Shown: one piece after another, positions 33,671-42,637 of the stretch
How the letters are laid out: every line of letters begins with the position of its first letter
How positions within the stretch are numbered: the stretch's first letter is position 1
Assembly: GCA_019239915.1 (NCBI GenBank)
Contig: JAFAZF010000065.1
Coordinates: 1-64,000 of the forward strand
DNA length: 64,000 bases
Direction: 5' to 3'
Source of the DNA: Sphingomonadaceae bacterium
Lineage (GTDB): Bacteria > Pseudomonadota > Alphaproteobacteria > Sphingomonadales > Sphingomonadaceae
The notes under the pieces: model-generated
Databases searched by the model: none
Told to the model about the DNA's origin: nothing
Seen by the model: only the letters and a program-made list of their open reading frames with translations
Position numbers and translations under genes: made by a program

Positions 33671-35737
33671 ATGTCCTTCGTTCGTCTGTTCGCACTGCTC
33701 CTCGCGCTCGTCGCCGCGCCGGTGGCGGCGCAGCTGGGCGGCGGCGCGCAGCATCTGCATCCGGCACTCGTCGCCGAAAGCCAAGCGCCGGCGCCCGGCA
33801 AGCCGGTGACGCTCGCGATCGCGATGAACCCCGATGCCGGCTGGCATGGCTATTGGCAGAACCCCGGCGACGCCGGCACTGCGACGCAAGCCGACTGGAC
33901 GCTGCCTGTGGGCATCAACGCCGGGCCGCTGCAATATCCCGTGCCGACGACGCTGCTGCTCTCAGGACTAATGAACTACGTCTATGAGGCGCCTTATGCG
34001 CTGCTCGTGCGGCTGGACCTGCCGGCGGGACTGAAGCCCGGTGCAGCGCTGCCGATCGGCGTCAGGCTCAGCTATCTTGCCTGCACCACCTCGATCTGCG
34101 TGCCGGAGAACGCCACGATTGCGCTTCGACTGACGGTCGGCACCGGCGCTCCGGGAGCCGATGCGGCACGCTTTGGGGGCTGGCGGGCGGCGCTGCCGCG
34201 CCCGCTCGGCGCGGCAGCGCACTTCATGATGACGGGTGGCAAGCTGCGGCTGGCGATCCCCTTTCCGGTCGGCGCTGCGGTGCATGATGCCTATTTCTTT
34301 CCGCTGACCGATGGCGTTGGCGACTATGCGGCGCCGGAGCGCATCACCCGCAACGGCGACCGGCTGATCGTGGAGATGAAGGCGCCCGCGAATGCGGCAC
34401 CGCCGGCGAGCGTCGAAGGCGTGCTGCGCATCGCGCCGGGTAGTGGCGTGGCGCTGTCCGCGACGGCGGGCGCAGTTCCCGCCACGGGCGCGCCGCTGGC
34501 CCATGACGGTGACGGCGAGGGCGGCGGCGGAAAAGCGGCCGGCACCGGCCGTCGCGCGCTCATCGCCTTCGCCGGTGCGCTGCTCGGCGGGCTGCTGCTC
34601 AACCTCATGCCCTGCGTGTTCCCGATCCTCAGCCTCAAGGCGCTGAGCCTCGCGCGCGCGCGCGGCGAGGGCGCGCGCGGCGAGGCGGTCGCCTACGCCG
34701 CGGGCGTGATCCTGGTGTGCGTCGCGCTCGGCGCGGTGCTGCTCGGCTTGCGCAGCGCGGGTCACGCGGTCGGCTGGGCGTTCCAGCTCCAGGATCCGCG
34801 CGTCACCGCGGTGTTGCTGCTGCTGGTGACAGGCCTCGCACTGAACCTCGCCGGCCTGTTCGAGCTCGGCGCGCTCTCCGGCGGCGGTGCGCTCGCGGCG
34901 CGGGGCGGCGTTGCCGGCGCGTTCTGGACAGGCGCGCTCGCCGCCTTCGTCGCGACACCGTGCACCGGCCCGTTCATGGGTGCGGCGCTGGGCGCGGCGC
35001 TGGTACTGCCGGCGGCGGCGGCGCTGGCGGTGTTCGCGGGGCTGGGGCTCGGACTCGCGCTGCCGTTCGTCGCGATCGGCTTTTCCGCGCGGCTGCGCCG
35101 GCTGATGCCCAAGCCCGGCGCGTGGATGGAGACGCTCCGCCACATCCTCGCCGTCCCGATGCTGGTGACGGCGCTGGGGCTCGCCTGGGTGCTCGGCCGG
35201 CAGGCGGGCGCGAACGGCATGGCGCTGGGGCTTGCCGGCGCGCTGCTGCTCGCGCTCGGCCTGTGGTGGACGGGCGGGCGCCAGCGCCGCGCGCTCGGCC
35301 GCGCCTGGGCGCCGGCGCTGCCGTCCGGCCTCGTTGCAGTCGCCGTTGCCATCGCGATGCCAAGCCCGCCGGCGGCCGTCGCCGCGAACGCGCCCGCTGG
35401 AGCGCTCGCCGCCGAGCCGTTCAGCGAGACCAGGCTTGCCACGCTTCGCGCGCAGGGGCGCCCGGTCTTCGTCTACTTCACCGCCGATTGGTGCCTGACC
35501 TGCAAGGTCAACGAGAAGGCGGCTATCGAGCGTTCCGAGGTCGCCGCCGCATTTCGCGCCCACAACGTCGCGACGCTGGTCGGCGACTGGACCGACGGCG
35601 ACGCCGCGATCGGCCATGTCCTCGAGGCGCACGGCCGCGCCGGCGTGCCGCTGTATCTCTTTTACCCCGCAAGCGGCCCCGAGCAGACACTGCCGCAAGT
35701 GCTGACGCCGGGAGGGCTGGCGGCGCTCGCAGGGTAG
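33671..35737 (+). CDS. DsbD-like thiol:disulfide interchange protein
   Basis: A 688-residue inner membrane reductant carrier. After a signal peptide (ALVAAPVAAQ) comes a DsbD N-terminal-like periplasmic domain of about 240 residues with a Cys pair in LACTTSICVPEN. A membrane domain with eight or so segments follows; its cysteines are in LMPCVFPILSLKAL and ATPCTGPFMGAAL. The C-terminal thioredoxin-like domain has WCLTCK. It moves electrons from cytoplasmic thioredoxin to periplasmic proteins. The N-terminal domain is of the DsbD_2/ScsB-like type, so partners may be copper-resistance or general Dsb proteins. Confidence 0.88.
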   Translation: MSFVRLFALLLALVAAPVAAQLGGGAQHLHPALVAESQAPAPGKPVTLAIAMNPDAGWHGYWQNPGDAGTATQADWTLPVGINAGPLQYPVPTTLLLSGLMNYVYEAPYALLVRLDLPAGLKPGAALPIGVRLSYLACTTSICVPENATIALRLTVGTGAPGADAARFGGWRAALPRPLGAAAHFMMTGGKLRLAIPFPVGAAVHDAYFFPLTDGVGDYAAPERITRNGDRLIVEMKAPANAAPPASVEGVLRIAPGSGVALSATAGAVPATGAPLAHDGDGEGGGGKAAGTGRRALIAFAGALLGGLLLNLMPCVFPILSLKALSLARARGEGARGEAVAYAAGVILVCVALGAVLLGLRSAGHAVGWAFQLQDPRVTAVLLLLVTGLALNLAGLFELGALSGGGALAARGGVAGAFWTGALAAFVATPCTGPFMGAALGAALVLPAAAALAVFAGLGLGLALPFVAIGFSARLRRLMPKPGAWMETLRHILAVPMLVTALGLAWVLGRQAGANGMALGLAGALLLALGLWWTGGRQRRALGRAWAPALPSGLVAVAVAIAMPSPPAAVAANAPAGALAAEPFSETRLATLRAQGRPVFVYFTADWCLTCKVNEKAAIERSEVAAAFRAHNVATLVGDWTDGDAAIGHVLEAHGRAGVPLYLFYPASGPEQTLPQVLTPGGLAALAG

Positions 35738-35823
35738 AAACTTCCCGGTAGCGTGCGCCCAGGTCCGCGGAGAGGGAGGCGGGCCCTTGGTGCGACCCGC
35801 TACACCCTCTCTTCCAGTTAGAC

Positions 35824-36570
35824 CTACAGCCGCGCGCCGCCGCTTGCCTCCAGCGTGCGGCCGTCGACCCAGCGCGAGAGATCGGAGGCGAGGAACAGCA
35901 CCGCGTCGGCGATGTCGTCGGGCTGGCCGATCCGCTTCAGCGCCTGCATGCCGAGCGTCATCTCACGGCCCCAGTCGGTCTGCACGAAGGCGGCGAGATC
36001 GGTCTCGATCACGCCCGGAGCGACGGCGTTGAAGCGGATGCCGCGGGGGCCGAGATAGGCGGCGAGCGAGCGCACCAGCACGTCGATCGCACCCTTGGTG
36101 CCCGAATAGGCGGTGAGCCCCTCGACCGCGACTCGCGCGACCACCGAGGAGACGAACACCACGCGCGATCCGTCGCCGAGCAGCGGCAGCAGCTGCTGCA
36201 CAAGGAAGAACGGCGCACGGACATTGACCGCGTAGACCCGATCGAACTCCTCGATCGTCTCCTCCTCGAACGGCTTCATGAAGGCGGTGCCGGCATTGGG
36301 CACGAGGATGTCGAGCCGCGACAGGCCAAGCGCCTTGACCTGCTCGGCGAGGCGGTGCGCGCCCTCCGGCACGGCGAGATCCTGCTTGAGAGCGTCGGCC
36401 TTGCCGCCCCTGTCACGAATTTCATGGACGAGCGCATCGGCAGCAGCGGCGTTGCTGCCATAGTGGACGAGGACGCGCGCGCCCGCCTCGGCAAGGCGAA
36501 GCGAAATGGCGCGGCCGATGCCACGCGAGCCGCCGGTGACGAGGGCGGTCTGATTGCTGAGGTCGATCAT
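35824..36570 (-). CDS. SDR family oxidoreductase
   Basis: A 248-residue classical short-chain dehydrogenase. The nucleotide motif is TGGSRGIG at residues 13-20, followed by PNAG near residue 90, the catalytic serine in VFVSSVVA, and the tyrosine-lysine pair in YSGTK. The HYGSN after the second strand suggests NADP(H). The substrate is unknown. A TetR-type operator-like palindrome lies in the divergent intergenic region before its start. Confidence 0.9.
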   Translation of the reverse strand: MIDLSNQTALVTGGSRGIGRAISLRLAEAGARVLVHYGSNAAAADALVHEIRDRGGKADALKQDLAVPEGAHRLAEQVKALGLSRLDILVPNAGTAFMKPFEEETIEEFDRVYAVNVRAPFFLVQQLLPLLGDGSRVVFVSSVVARVAVEGLTAYSGTKGAIDVLVRSLAAYLGPRGIRFNAVAPGVIETDLAAFVQTDWGREMTLGMQALKRIGQPDDIADAVLFLASDLSRWVDGRTLEASGGARL

Positions 36571-36642
36571 GGATGCATCTCCTGCTGGTGTGATGTTGCC
36601 CGCCGCCGATGCTCGCGCCGGAGCAGGAAACGAACGCAGCTT

Positions 36643-36664
36643 TTATGTACCAATCAGTAGATAA
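36643..36664. promoter_or_regulatory. Operator-like imperfect palindrome, TetR type
   Basis: TTATGTACC and AGTAGATAA form a 9-base inverted repeat with two mismatches around AATC. It lies in an AT-rich patch between the divergent SDR and PAP2 genes. No regulator gene is adjacent. Confidence 0.4.
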
Positions 36665-36681
36665 TTTAAAAGCCGACCCAA

Positions 36682-37338
36682 GTGACTGAAAACGCGATGG
36701 GAAGCCGGGGGTCGGCAGCCGCCGAATTTTGCAATTGGCGGCGCGTCGCGATCCTTGCCGGGCTGCTGTGTCTGGTCGCCGGATTGCTGATCTGGCGCTG
36801 CGATCCCGCGCTCGATCGCGCCATCCACATGACATTGCTCGTGCAACCGGGGGCAGGACTGAGCCGCATGCTGATCGGGCTCACCAATCTCGGCGGTGGT
36901 ACGGCGATGATACCGCTCGGGCTAGGTGCCTGCGCGCTGCTGCTGTGGCGCGGCGAACGCGGCGCTGCGCTGTGGTTGTTCGCGACCGTCGCGAGTGGCC
37001 GCATCGTCGTCGAAGCCGCCAAGCACGTCTTCGATCGGCCGCGGCCGCCGGCGGGTGATTGGCTGACGCGTGTCGACAGCTACAGCATGCCGAGCTCGCA
37101 TAGCGCCGGCACGATGCTCACGCTGCTGGCGATCTGCGCCGCGTTCGGCGCATCGGCGCGATGGCGGTTCGCGGCGCTCGCCTTTGCGGTCGCGATCGGC
37201 GCGACCCGCATCGTGCTCGGCGTGCACTGGCCGAGCGACGTGCTTGCGGGCTGGGGCTTCGCCCTGTTGTGGATGGGCGCGGCGATCCGATGGATGCCGC
37301 AAGCCTCGTTCAGCGGCGTGCCATACCGTCCGCGATAA
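36682..37338 (+). CDS. PAP2 family phosphatase
   Basis: A 218-residue inner membrane phosphatase with about five membrane segments. The three catalytic motifs are KHVFDRPRP, MPSSHSAGT and RIVLGVHWPSDVLAG, all intact. Typical substrates are undecaprenyl pyrophosphate or phosphatidic acid; the choice is not decidable. An alternative ATG 15 bases downstream would drop only MTENA. Its stop overlaps the convergent phosphatase-like gene by 29 bases. Confidence 0.88.
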   Translation: MTENAMGSRGSAAAEFCNWRRVAILAGLLCLVAGLLIWRCDPALDRAIHMTLLVQPGAGLSRMLIGLTNLGGGTAMIPLGLGACALLLWRGERGAALWLFATVASGRIVVEAAKHVFDRPRPPAGDWLTRVDSYSMPSSHSAGTMLTLLAICAAFGASARWRFAALAFAVAIGATRIVLGVHWPSDVLAGWGFALLWMGAAIRWMPQASFSGVPYRPR

Positions 37339-37822
37339 ACGCGCGCCAGGTCTCGTCCATCGCGCCGGGTTGCCGAGCCCAGACGCTGTCGATGAGGTCC
37401 GACGCCTGCTGCTCGGCCCAGCCGAGGCGCCGCACGGCGTAGATCCCGTAGAAGGCGGTGACGCGGAAATTCGCCTGGCAGTGGATAAGCACTCGGCGGC
37501 CGGTCAGCGCATCCATCGTCCGCATGAACGCGTCCAGATCCTCTGGGCGCGGATTGCTCCACATGACCGGAATGTGGTGGTAGCGCATGCCTAGCGCGGC
37601 GACCAAGTTCGCCTCCTCGGCAAGCGAGGTTTCCAATCCATCGGGCGCGAGATTGAGGATTGCTTCGAAACCTTGCGCGCGGGCGTCGCGCAGCTGCGCC
37701 TCGGATGGCTGGCCCCCGGTCGCGGTGCGACCGTCAATCTCGATGAAGTTGCGGATTTCCGACAGGCTCACGACTGGCACCTCGTTTCGCCACCGAAGCG
37801 ACCTCCGCGATTTCGATGTCAA
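37310..37822 (-). CDS. Tyrosine-phosphatase-like protein with HC-X4-R loop
   Basis: A 170-residue protein resembling the bacterial protein-tyrosine-phosphatase/dual-specificity fold. The likely P-loop is VLIHCQANFRVTAF, with four residues between Cys and Arg instead of the usual five; related small bacterial families share this pattern. The segment ATGGQPSEAQLRDARAQGFEAILNL is typical of the N-terminal half. It may act on phosphoproteins or a small phosphate ester. The start is nine bases after the amidohydrolase stop, but a GTG about 50 bases downstream is possible. Confidence 0.75.
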   Translation of the reverse strand: MTSKSRRSLRWRNEVPVVSLSEIRNFIEIDGRTATGGQPSEAQLRDARAQGFEAILNLAPDGLETSLAEEANLVAALGMRYHHIPVMWSNPRPEDLDAFMRTMDALTGRRVLIHCQANFRVTAFYGIYAVRRLGWAEQQASDLIDSVWARQPGAMDETWRAFIADGMARR

Positions 37823-37831
37823 GCTTGTCCA

Positions 37832-39505
37832 CTATTTGCGCACCCAGGCCCTTTGTCCGCCGATCCACGTTTCCAGCACTTGCGTCGCGCGGAGATCGGC
37901 GGCGGTCGTGTTGGGTGCCATGATGTCGCGATCGAGCAGCACGAAATCGGCATAATGGCCGGGCATCAGCGATCCCGTACGGTCCTCTGCGCGGCCGGCA
38001 TAGGCGGCGCCACGGGTGAAGGCGGCGAGCGCCTGCGTCAGCGTCACCGCTTGCTCAGGATGCCAGCCGCCCACCGGTTGCCCGCTCGCGTCGGTGCGGC
38101 TGACCGCCGAGGCGAGGCCGAGGAACGGGTCGGGGCTCTCGGTCGGGAAGTCCGAACCGAAGGCGAGCGGCACGCGTTCCTTGAGCATCGTCGCCCAGGC
38201 ATAGGCGCCGGCGAGCCGCTCCGGCCCCAGCCGCGCCTCCGCCATCTTCCAGTCTGAGGTGGCGTGGGTCGGCTGCATCGAGGCGACGATGCCGTTGCGT
38301 CCGAAGCGCGGCAGGTCGACGGGATCGACGATCTGGGCGTGCTCGATCCGCCAGCGGCGATCTCCCTTGTAGGTCTCAGCGAGCTCCTCGATGGCGCCGA
38401 GCACCTGCGCGTTGGCGGCGTCGCCGATCGCGTGCACCGCGACCTGGAAATCGTCCATCGCGGCGCGGCTCATCAGGTTGCGGATCTTGGCGTCGTCGAG
38501 CCGCTGCAGCCCGGTCTGCCCGGGCGCGTCGCTATAAGGTCGCTTGAGCCACGCGCCGCGCGAGCCGAGCGCGCCGTCGGCGAACAGCTTCATGCCAATC
38601 ATGCGGAGATGATCGTTGTAGAGCCACGGCGTCGGCCCAGTGCCCGCCACTGCCAGGATCGTCTCCGGACCAAGCCCGTAGCAGACGAGCCGCACGCGCA
38701 GCCGCCCGGCATCGGCGAAGCGGCGGTAACCGTTCCAGTCGTCGACCGTCGTCGCCATGTCGTCGGCGCCGACGAGGCCGACCGAGAGCATCTCGGCTTG
38801 CGCCTTGTCGAGCGCATCGTCGCGCTCGCGCGGGACGGGCGGCGGCACCGCCCGGGCGACGAGGTCGGCGGCGGCGTCGACGAACAGGCCGGTGGGGTTG
38901 CCGCGCGCGTCATGCTCGATGCGACCGCCGGCAGGCGCGCGTGTCGCTGCAGTGATCCCGGCCTCGTGCATTGCGGCGCTGTTGGCGAGCAGCGCGTGGC
39001 CGTCGATCCGCGCGAGCACCACCGGACGATCGCGCACCACCGCGTCGAGATCGGCGGCGGTGGGAAAGCGGCCGAGCTGCCAGCGCTCCTGGTTCCAGCC
39101 GCCGCCCTGGATCCAGGCGGGGGTGGGGTGATCGGCGGCGTAGCGCTGCAGCGCCGATTGCGCCTCGGCGAGGCTGCCGGTCTGGCTAAGGTCGAGCCAC
39201 AGCGCGCGGAAACCGAGATCCATGACATGGCCATGCGCGTCGATCAGGCCGGGGATCAGCGTGCGGCCCTTCCCGTCGAGCTTGAAGTCGAGATAGGCAG
39301 GGCGGGGATCGCCGGCAGCAAGCAGCTTCGCGACCTTGCCCTGCTTGTCGATCAGTAGGCCTGTGAAGCGGCGGACGGCGCCATCGTCGTCGAGCGCATA
39401 GCCGTTGACGTCGTCGACCAGCCCGCCGGCGGAGACGGGCGGCGGCGGGGGTGGCGGCTTGCGCGCGAAAACGGGGGTGGCGACGAGGACGAGGGCGGCC
39501 AGCAC
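37832..39505 (-). CDS. Secreted amidohydrolase family protein (YtcJ-like)
   Basis: A protein of about 557 residues in the amidohydrolase superfamily. The metal motif IDAHGHVMDLG and later AVHAIGDAANAQ, RIEHAQIVDP and AFGSDFPTESPDP match YtcJ-type enzymes. A signal peptide (LAALVLVATPVFA) begins right at a GTG that is taken as the start, since no ATG is available. The polyproline stretch after the signal may be a linker. It acts on an unknown C-N or ester substrate in the periplasm. Confidence 0.82.
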   Translation of the reverse strand: MLAALVLVATPVFARKPPPPPPPVSAGGLVDDVNGYALDDDGAVRRFTGLLIDKQGKVAKLLAAGDPRPAYLDFKLDGKGRTLIPGLIDAHGHVMDLGFRALWLDLSQTGSLAEAQSALQRYAADHPTPAWIQGGGWNQERWQLGRFPTAADLDAVVRDRPVVLARIDGHALLANSAAMHEAGITAATRAPAGGRIEHDARGNPTGLFVDAAADLVARAVPPPVPRERDDALDKAQAEMLSVGLVGADDMATTVDDWNGYRRFADAGRLRVRLVCYGLGPETILAVAGTGPTPWLYNDHLRMIGMKLFADGALGSRGAWLKRPYSDAPGQTGLQRLDDAKIRNLMSRAAMDDFQVAVHAIGDAANAQVLGAIEELAETYKGDRRWRIEHAQIVDPVDLPRFGRNGIVASMQPTHATSDWKMAEARLGPERLAGAYAWATMLKERVPLAFGSDFPTESPDPFLGLASAVSRTDASGQPVGGWHPEQAVTLTQALAAFTRGAAYAGRAEDRTGSLMPGHYADFVLLDRDIMAPNTTAADLRATQVLETWIGGQRAWVRK

Positions 39506-39513
39506 GACCTTTA

Positions 39514-39540
39514 GCCCTCTCCCCTGAAGGGGAGAGGGAG
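39514..39540. repeat. Short palindrome CTCTCCCCTGAAGGGGAGAG
   Basis: A single hairpin with GAAG-centred loop lies just upstream of the amidohydrolase start. It is related to the other CTCCC-type palindromes in the window. Confidence 0.75.
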
Positions 39541-39552
39541 AAACAGTGCGCC

Positions 39553-40419
39553 TCACTTCGGCAGCCTGCGGATGATCGCGCTGGTGTCTTCGCGGCCGTG
39601 GCCCATCGCCTGGAGGTCGGCGTAGAACTGGTCGACGAGCGCGCAAACCGGGAGCGTCGCGCCGTTGGTCCGCGCCTCGTCGAGCGCGAGGCCGAGATCC
39701 TTGCGCATCCAGTCGATCGCGAAGCCGAAGTCGAAGCTGTCGCCGGCCATCGTCTGCCAGCGGTTGAGCATCTGCCAGCTCGCCGCCGCGCCGCCGGAGA
39801 CCGCCTCGAACACGCGGTCGAGGTTGAGCTCGGCGTTCTGCGCGAAGCGGAGCGCCTCCGCGAGGCCCTGGACGCAGCCGGCGATCGCGATCTGGTTGAC
39901 CATCTTGGTGGTCTGGCCGGCGCCCGGCGGCCCGACATGCACGATGCGCTTGCCATAGGCCTGGAGATAGGGCTCGGCGGCGGCGAAGGCGGCGGGCGTG
40001 CCGCCGCACATGATCGAGAGCGTGCCGTTCTCCGCGCCGGCCTGGCCGCCCGACACCGGCGCGTCGATGACGTGAAAGCCGCGATCCTTGCCCTCGACCG
40101 CGAGCTGGCGCGCGATCTTGGCGGATACGGTGGTGTGGTCGGCGAACAGCGCGCCGCGCTTCATCGCCCGGAACGCGCCGCCCGGCCCCAACATCACCTC
40201 GGAGAGATCGTCGTCGTTGCCGACGCAGGTGAAGACCGCGTCGGCTTCCGCGGCCGCTTCGGCCGGCGTTGCGGCAGCGCGGCCGCCATGCGCGTTGACC
40301 CAATCATGGGCGCGCGCGGCGGTGCGGTTGTAGACGGTCACGTCGTGCCCGGCAGCGGAAAGATGCCGTGCCATCGGAGCGCCCATCACGCCCAGACCGA
40401 TGAAGGAGACTTTCGCCAT
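39553..40419 (-). CDS. NAD(P)-dependent 3-hydroxyisobutyrate dehydrogenase-like oxidoreductase
   Basis: A 288-residue enzyme of the beta-hydroxyacid dehydrogenase family. The Rossmann motif is GLGVMGAPMARHL at residues 8-20, the substrate loop reads DAPVSGGQAGAENGTL, and the catalytic lysine is in GAGQTTKMVNQ. Unlike the gene near 10.5 kb, it has the canonical DAPVSGG. Possible substrates are 3-hydroxyisobutyrate, tartronate semialdehyde or similar acids. It is divergent from threonine ammonia-lyase, separated by 61 bases. Confidence 0.87.
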   Translation of the reverse strand: MAKVSFIGLGVMGAPMARHLSAAGHDVTVYNRTAARAHDWVNAHGGRAAATPAEAAAEADAVFTCVGNDDDLSEVMLGPGGAFRAMKRGALFADHTTVSAKIARQLAVEGKDRGFHVIDAPVSGGQAGAENGTLSIMCGGTPAAFAAAEPYLQAYGKRIVHVGPPGAGQTTKMVNQIAIAGCVQGLAEALRFAQNAELNLDRVFEAVSGGAAASWQMLNRWQTMAGDSFDFGFAIDWMRKDLGLALDEARTNGATLPVCALVDQFYADLQAMGHGREDTSAIIRRLPK

Positions 40420-40480
40420 GGGGCAGGGGGCATAAGGCGTGTTTCGCCTCGCCGCCAGATGCTCTAGTGCGACGGGCATC

Positions 40481-41746
40481 ATGGCAACCGCGAAGACATC
40501 CCCCTTGCCCCACGACGAGCCGGCCGCGCCCGTCACGATCGACGATGTGCGCGCGGCGGCGCGGCGGATCGAAGGCGCCATCGTGCGCACGCCGACGCTC
40601 TATTCGAAGACGCTGTCCGGCATCGCCGGCGCCGAGGTGTGGCTGAAGTTCGAGAACCTCCAGTTCACCGCCGCCTACAAGGAGCGCGGTGCGCTCAACA
40701 CGCTGCTCCAGCTCCCTGCCGAGCAACAGCGGCGCGGCGTGATCGCGGCTTCGGCCGGGAACCATGCCCAGGGCCTCGCCTATCATGGCGCGCGGCTCGG
40801 CATCCCGGTCACGATCGTGATGCCGGTCCCGACGCCGACGGTGAAGGTGCAGCAGACCGAGGGCCATGCCGCCGAGGTGATCCTGATCGGCGAGCGCTTC
40901 GACGACGCACAGGATCGCGCGATCGAGATCGCAGCGGAGCGCGGGCTCACCTTCGTGCCGCCGTTCGATCATCCCCACATCATCGCCGGGCAAGGCACCG
41001 TTGCCTTGGAGATGCTGGAGGATGTGCCGGCGATCGACACGCTCGCGATCCCGATCGGTGGCGGCGGTCTCGTCTCGGGTTGTGCCGCGGTCGCCAAGGC
41101 GGCCAGTGACGGTGGCCACCCGATCGAGGTGCTCGGCGTCCAGGCCGAGCTCTATCCCTCGATGTACGCCAAGCTCCGCGGGCTCAAGCTGCCGTGCGAG
41201 GGCGACACGCTCGCCGAGGGCATCGCCGTCAAGCAGCCGGGCAAGCTGACCTTCGAGATGATCCGCGAACTCGTCGACGACGTGCTGCTCGTCTCCGAAC
41301 GCGATCTCGAGCGCGCGGTCTCGCTGCTGTTGCAGATCGAGAAGACCGTGGTGGAGGGCGCCGGCGCGGCCGGCCTCGCGGCGCTGCTCGGCCACCCCGG
41401 GCGGTTCAAGGGCAGGACCGTCGGCCTCGTGCTGTGCGGGGGCAATATCGATACCCGCTTGCTCGCCAACGTGCTGCTGCGCGATCTCGCGCGATCGGGG
41501 CGGCTGGCGCGGCTGCGCATCCGCCTGCAGGACCGGCCCGGCGCGCTTTACGGCGTGACGCGCGTGTTCCAGCAGGAGCAGGTCAACATCATCGACATCT
41601 CGCACCAGCGCATCTTCACGTCGCTGCCGGCCAAGGGCCTGATCACTGACATCGAGTGCGAGACGCGCGACGCGGCGCATCTCGAGCGCCTGATCGCCGC
41701 GCTGGAGCGCGAAGGCTACGAAACGACGCGGGTCGAGCTGGCCTGA
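40481..41746 (+). CDS. ilvA: Threonine ammonia-lyase with ACT domain
   Basis: A 421-residue PLP enzyme that converts threonine to 2-oxobutanoate. The PLP lysine is Lys67 in AAYKERGAL and the phosphate loop is IGGGGLVSG. The C-terminal 80 residues form one ACT domain (ARLRIRLQDRPGALYGVTRVF) for feedback. One ACT domain fits the shorter, catabolic-like form found in many alphaproteobacteria; it could still serve isoleucine synthesis. The chosen ATG lies inside a longer open frame that begins at 40439 and lacks homology. Confidence 0.9.
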   Translation: MATAKTSPLPHDEPAAPVTIDDVRAAARRIEGAIVRTPTLYSKTLSGIAGAEVWLKFENLQFTAAYKERGALNTLLQLPAEQQRRGVIAASAGNHAQGLAYHGARLGIPVTIVMPVPTPTVKVQQTEGHAAEVILIGERFDDAQDRAIEIAAERGLTFVPPFDHPHIIAGQGTVALEMLEDVPAIDTLAIPIGGGGLVSGCAAVAKAASDGGHPIEVLGVQAELYPSMYAKLRGLKLPCEGDTLAEGIAVKQPGKLTFEMIRELVDDVLLVSERDLERAVSLLLQIEKTVVEGAGAAGLAALLGHPGRFKGRTVGLVLCGGNIDTRLLANVLLRDLARSGRLARLRIRLQDRPGALYGVTRVFQQEQVNIIDISHQRIFTSLPAKGLITDIECETRDAAHLERLIAALEREGYETTRVELA

Positions 41747-41940
41747 GCCGCGCTTCGGTTGGGTTTGGTCCAGTCCGGATGATATGGTCTTCGCCGCCGC
41801 GCGATTTGTCACGAAAACATATCGCAAACGTAATGAGGCGGTGGTAGCGCGCCACCGGGTCGAAGAGAACGGTTGGCGGACGTCGCGAAGCGGCGCCGTG
41901 TGCCCGTGCATTGCTGCATAATCCTTCGCTGGAGATTCCC

Positions 41941-42279
41941 ATGTTAATGGTTCGTCACGCCGCGTCTGCGGCGATCGCCTTTGCTTGCCTGTCGTCCGCG
42001 GCCCTCGCCGCGGAGCGCGAGCCCGTCACCGCGCATGTCTCGACCGCAGGTGTCGATCTCGCGAGCGCGCAAGGACGCGCGTTGTTCCAGGCCCGGATCG
42101 CGCGGATCGCCGCCGCTGCGTGCGACAATGGCGAACGCGACCTAGGCTTCCGTGCCGATGCCGATCGCTGCGCGCGCGAGATGACGCGCGACGCGCAGGC
42201 GCAGATCGCCGCGTTGGCGCGTGCCGGCCAGCGGACCGCGTTCGCCGATCAGCCCAAGGCGTTCCCGGCCGCCCGCTGA
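41941..42279 (+). CDS. UrcA family small secreted protein
   Basis: A 112-residue protein with a signal peptide (AASAAIAFACLSSAALAAE) and the UrcA-family pattern of a central Ala-rich helix with two cysteines (AAAACDNGERDLGFRADADRCAREM). The family is widespread in sphingomonads and caulobacters and has no known function. GGAG lies five bases before the ATG; a start 30 bases upstream would delay the hydrophobic core and is not used. Confidence 0.8.
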   Translation: MLMVRHAASAAIAFACLSSAALAAEREPVTAHVSTAGVDLASAQGRALFQARIARIAAAACDNGERDLGFRADADRCAREMTRDAQAQIAALARAGQRTAFADQPKAFPAAR

Positions 42280-42298
42280 TCGCGCGGTGCGTGGCGCG

Positions 42299-42568
42299 TC
42301 AGCGCTTCTCGATGCAGTGATCGGTGACGGTGCGCGAGCAGCGCGGAAGCGGGCCGCTGTCGGCGGTCTGCACCGGAACGCCCGCCGCATCCATCGCTGC
42401 CGCGCCGGCGCTTGGAGTCGCGACAGGCGAAGCAACGGCATCCGTGCTTGGCGTCGGGGTAGCGGCGGTGCCCGCAGTGTCCATCGGCGGAGCCGACTGT
42501 GTGTCGCTTGATTGCGCAAAGGCGGCGCTGCCGATCAGTAGGCTCGCGGCGACGACGATGGCTTTCAT
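42299..42568 (-). CDS. Hypothetical small secreted protein, Ala/Pro/Thr-rich
   Basis: An 89-residue protein with a clear signal peptide (MKAIVVAASLLIGSAAFAQ). The mature part is rich in Ser, Thr, Ala and Pro and ends in CSRTVTDHCIEKR with two cysteines. AAGGAG seven bases before the ATG supports the start. No family is recognised. It is convergent with the UrcA gene, 19 bases apart. Confidence 0.7.
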   Translation of the reverse strand: MKAIVVAASLLIGSAAFAQSSDTQSAPPMDTAGTAATPTPSTDAVASPVATPSAGAAAMDAAGVPVQTADSGPLPRCSRTVTDHCIEKR

Positions 42569-42637
42569 GCCGATCTCCTTCGGATGTGCGGCCATGAACC
42601 CGTCGCGCCGCGATCGGCTCCGCACGTGAACGGGCTT

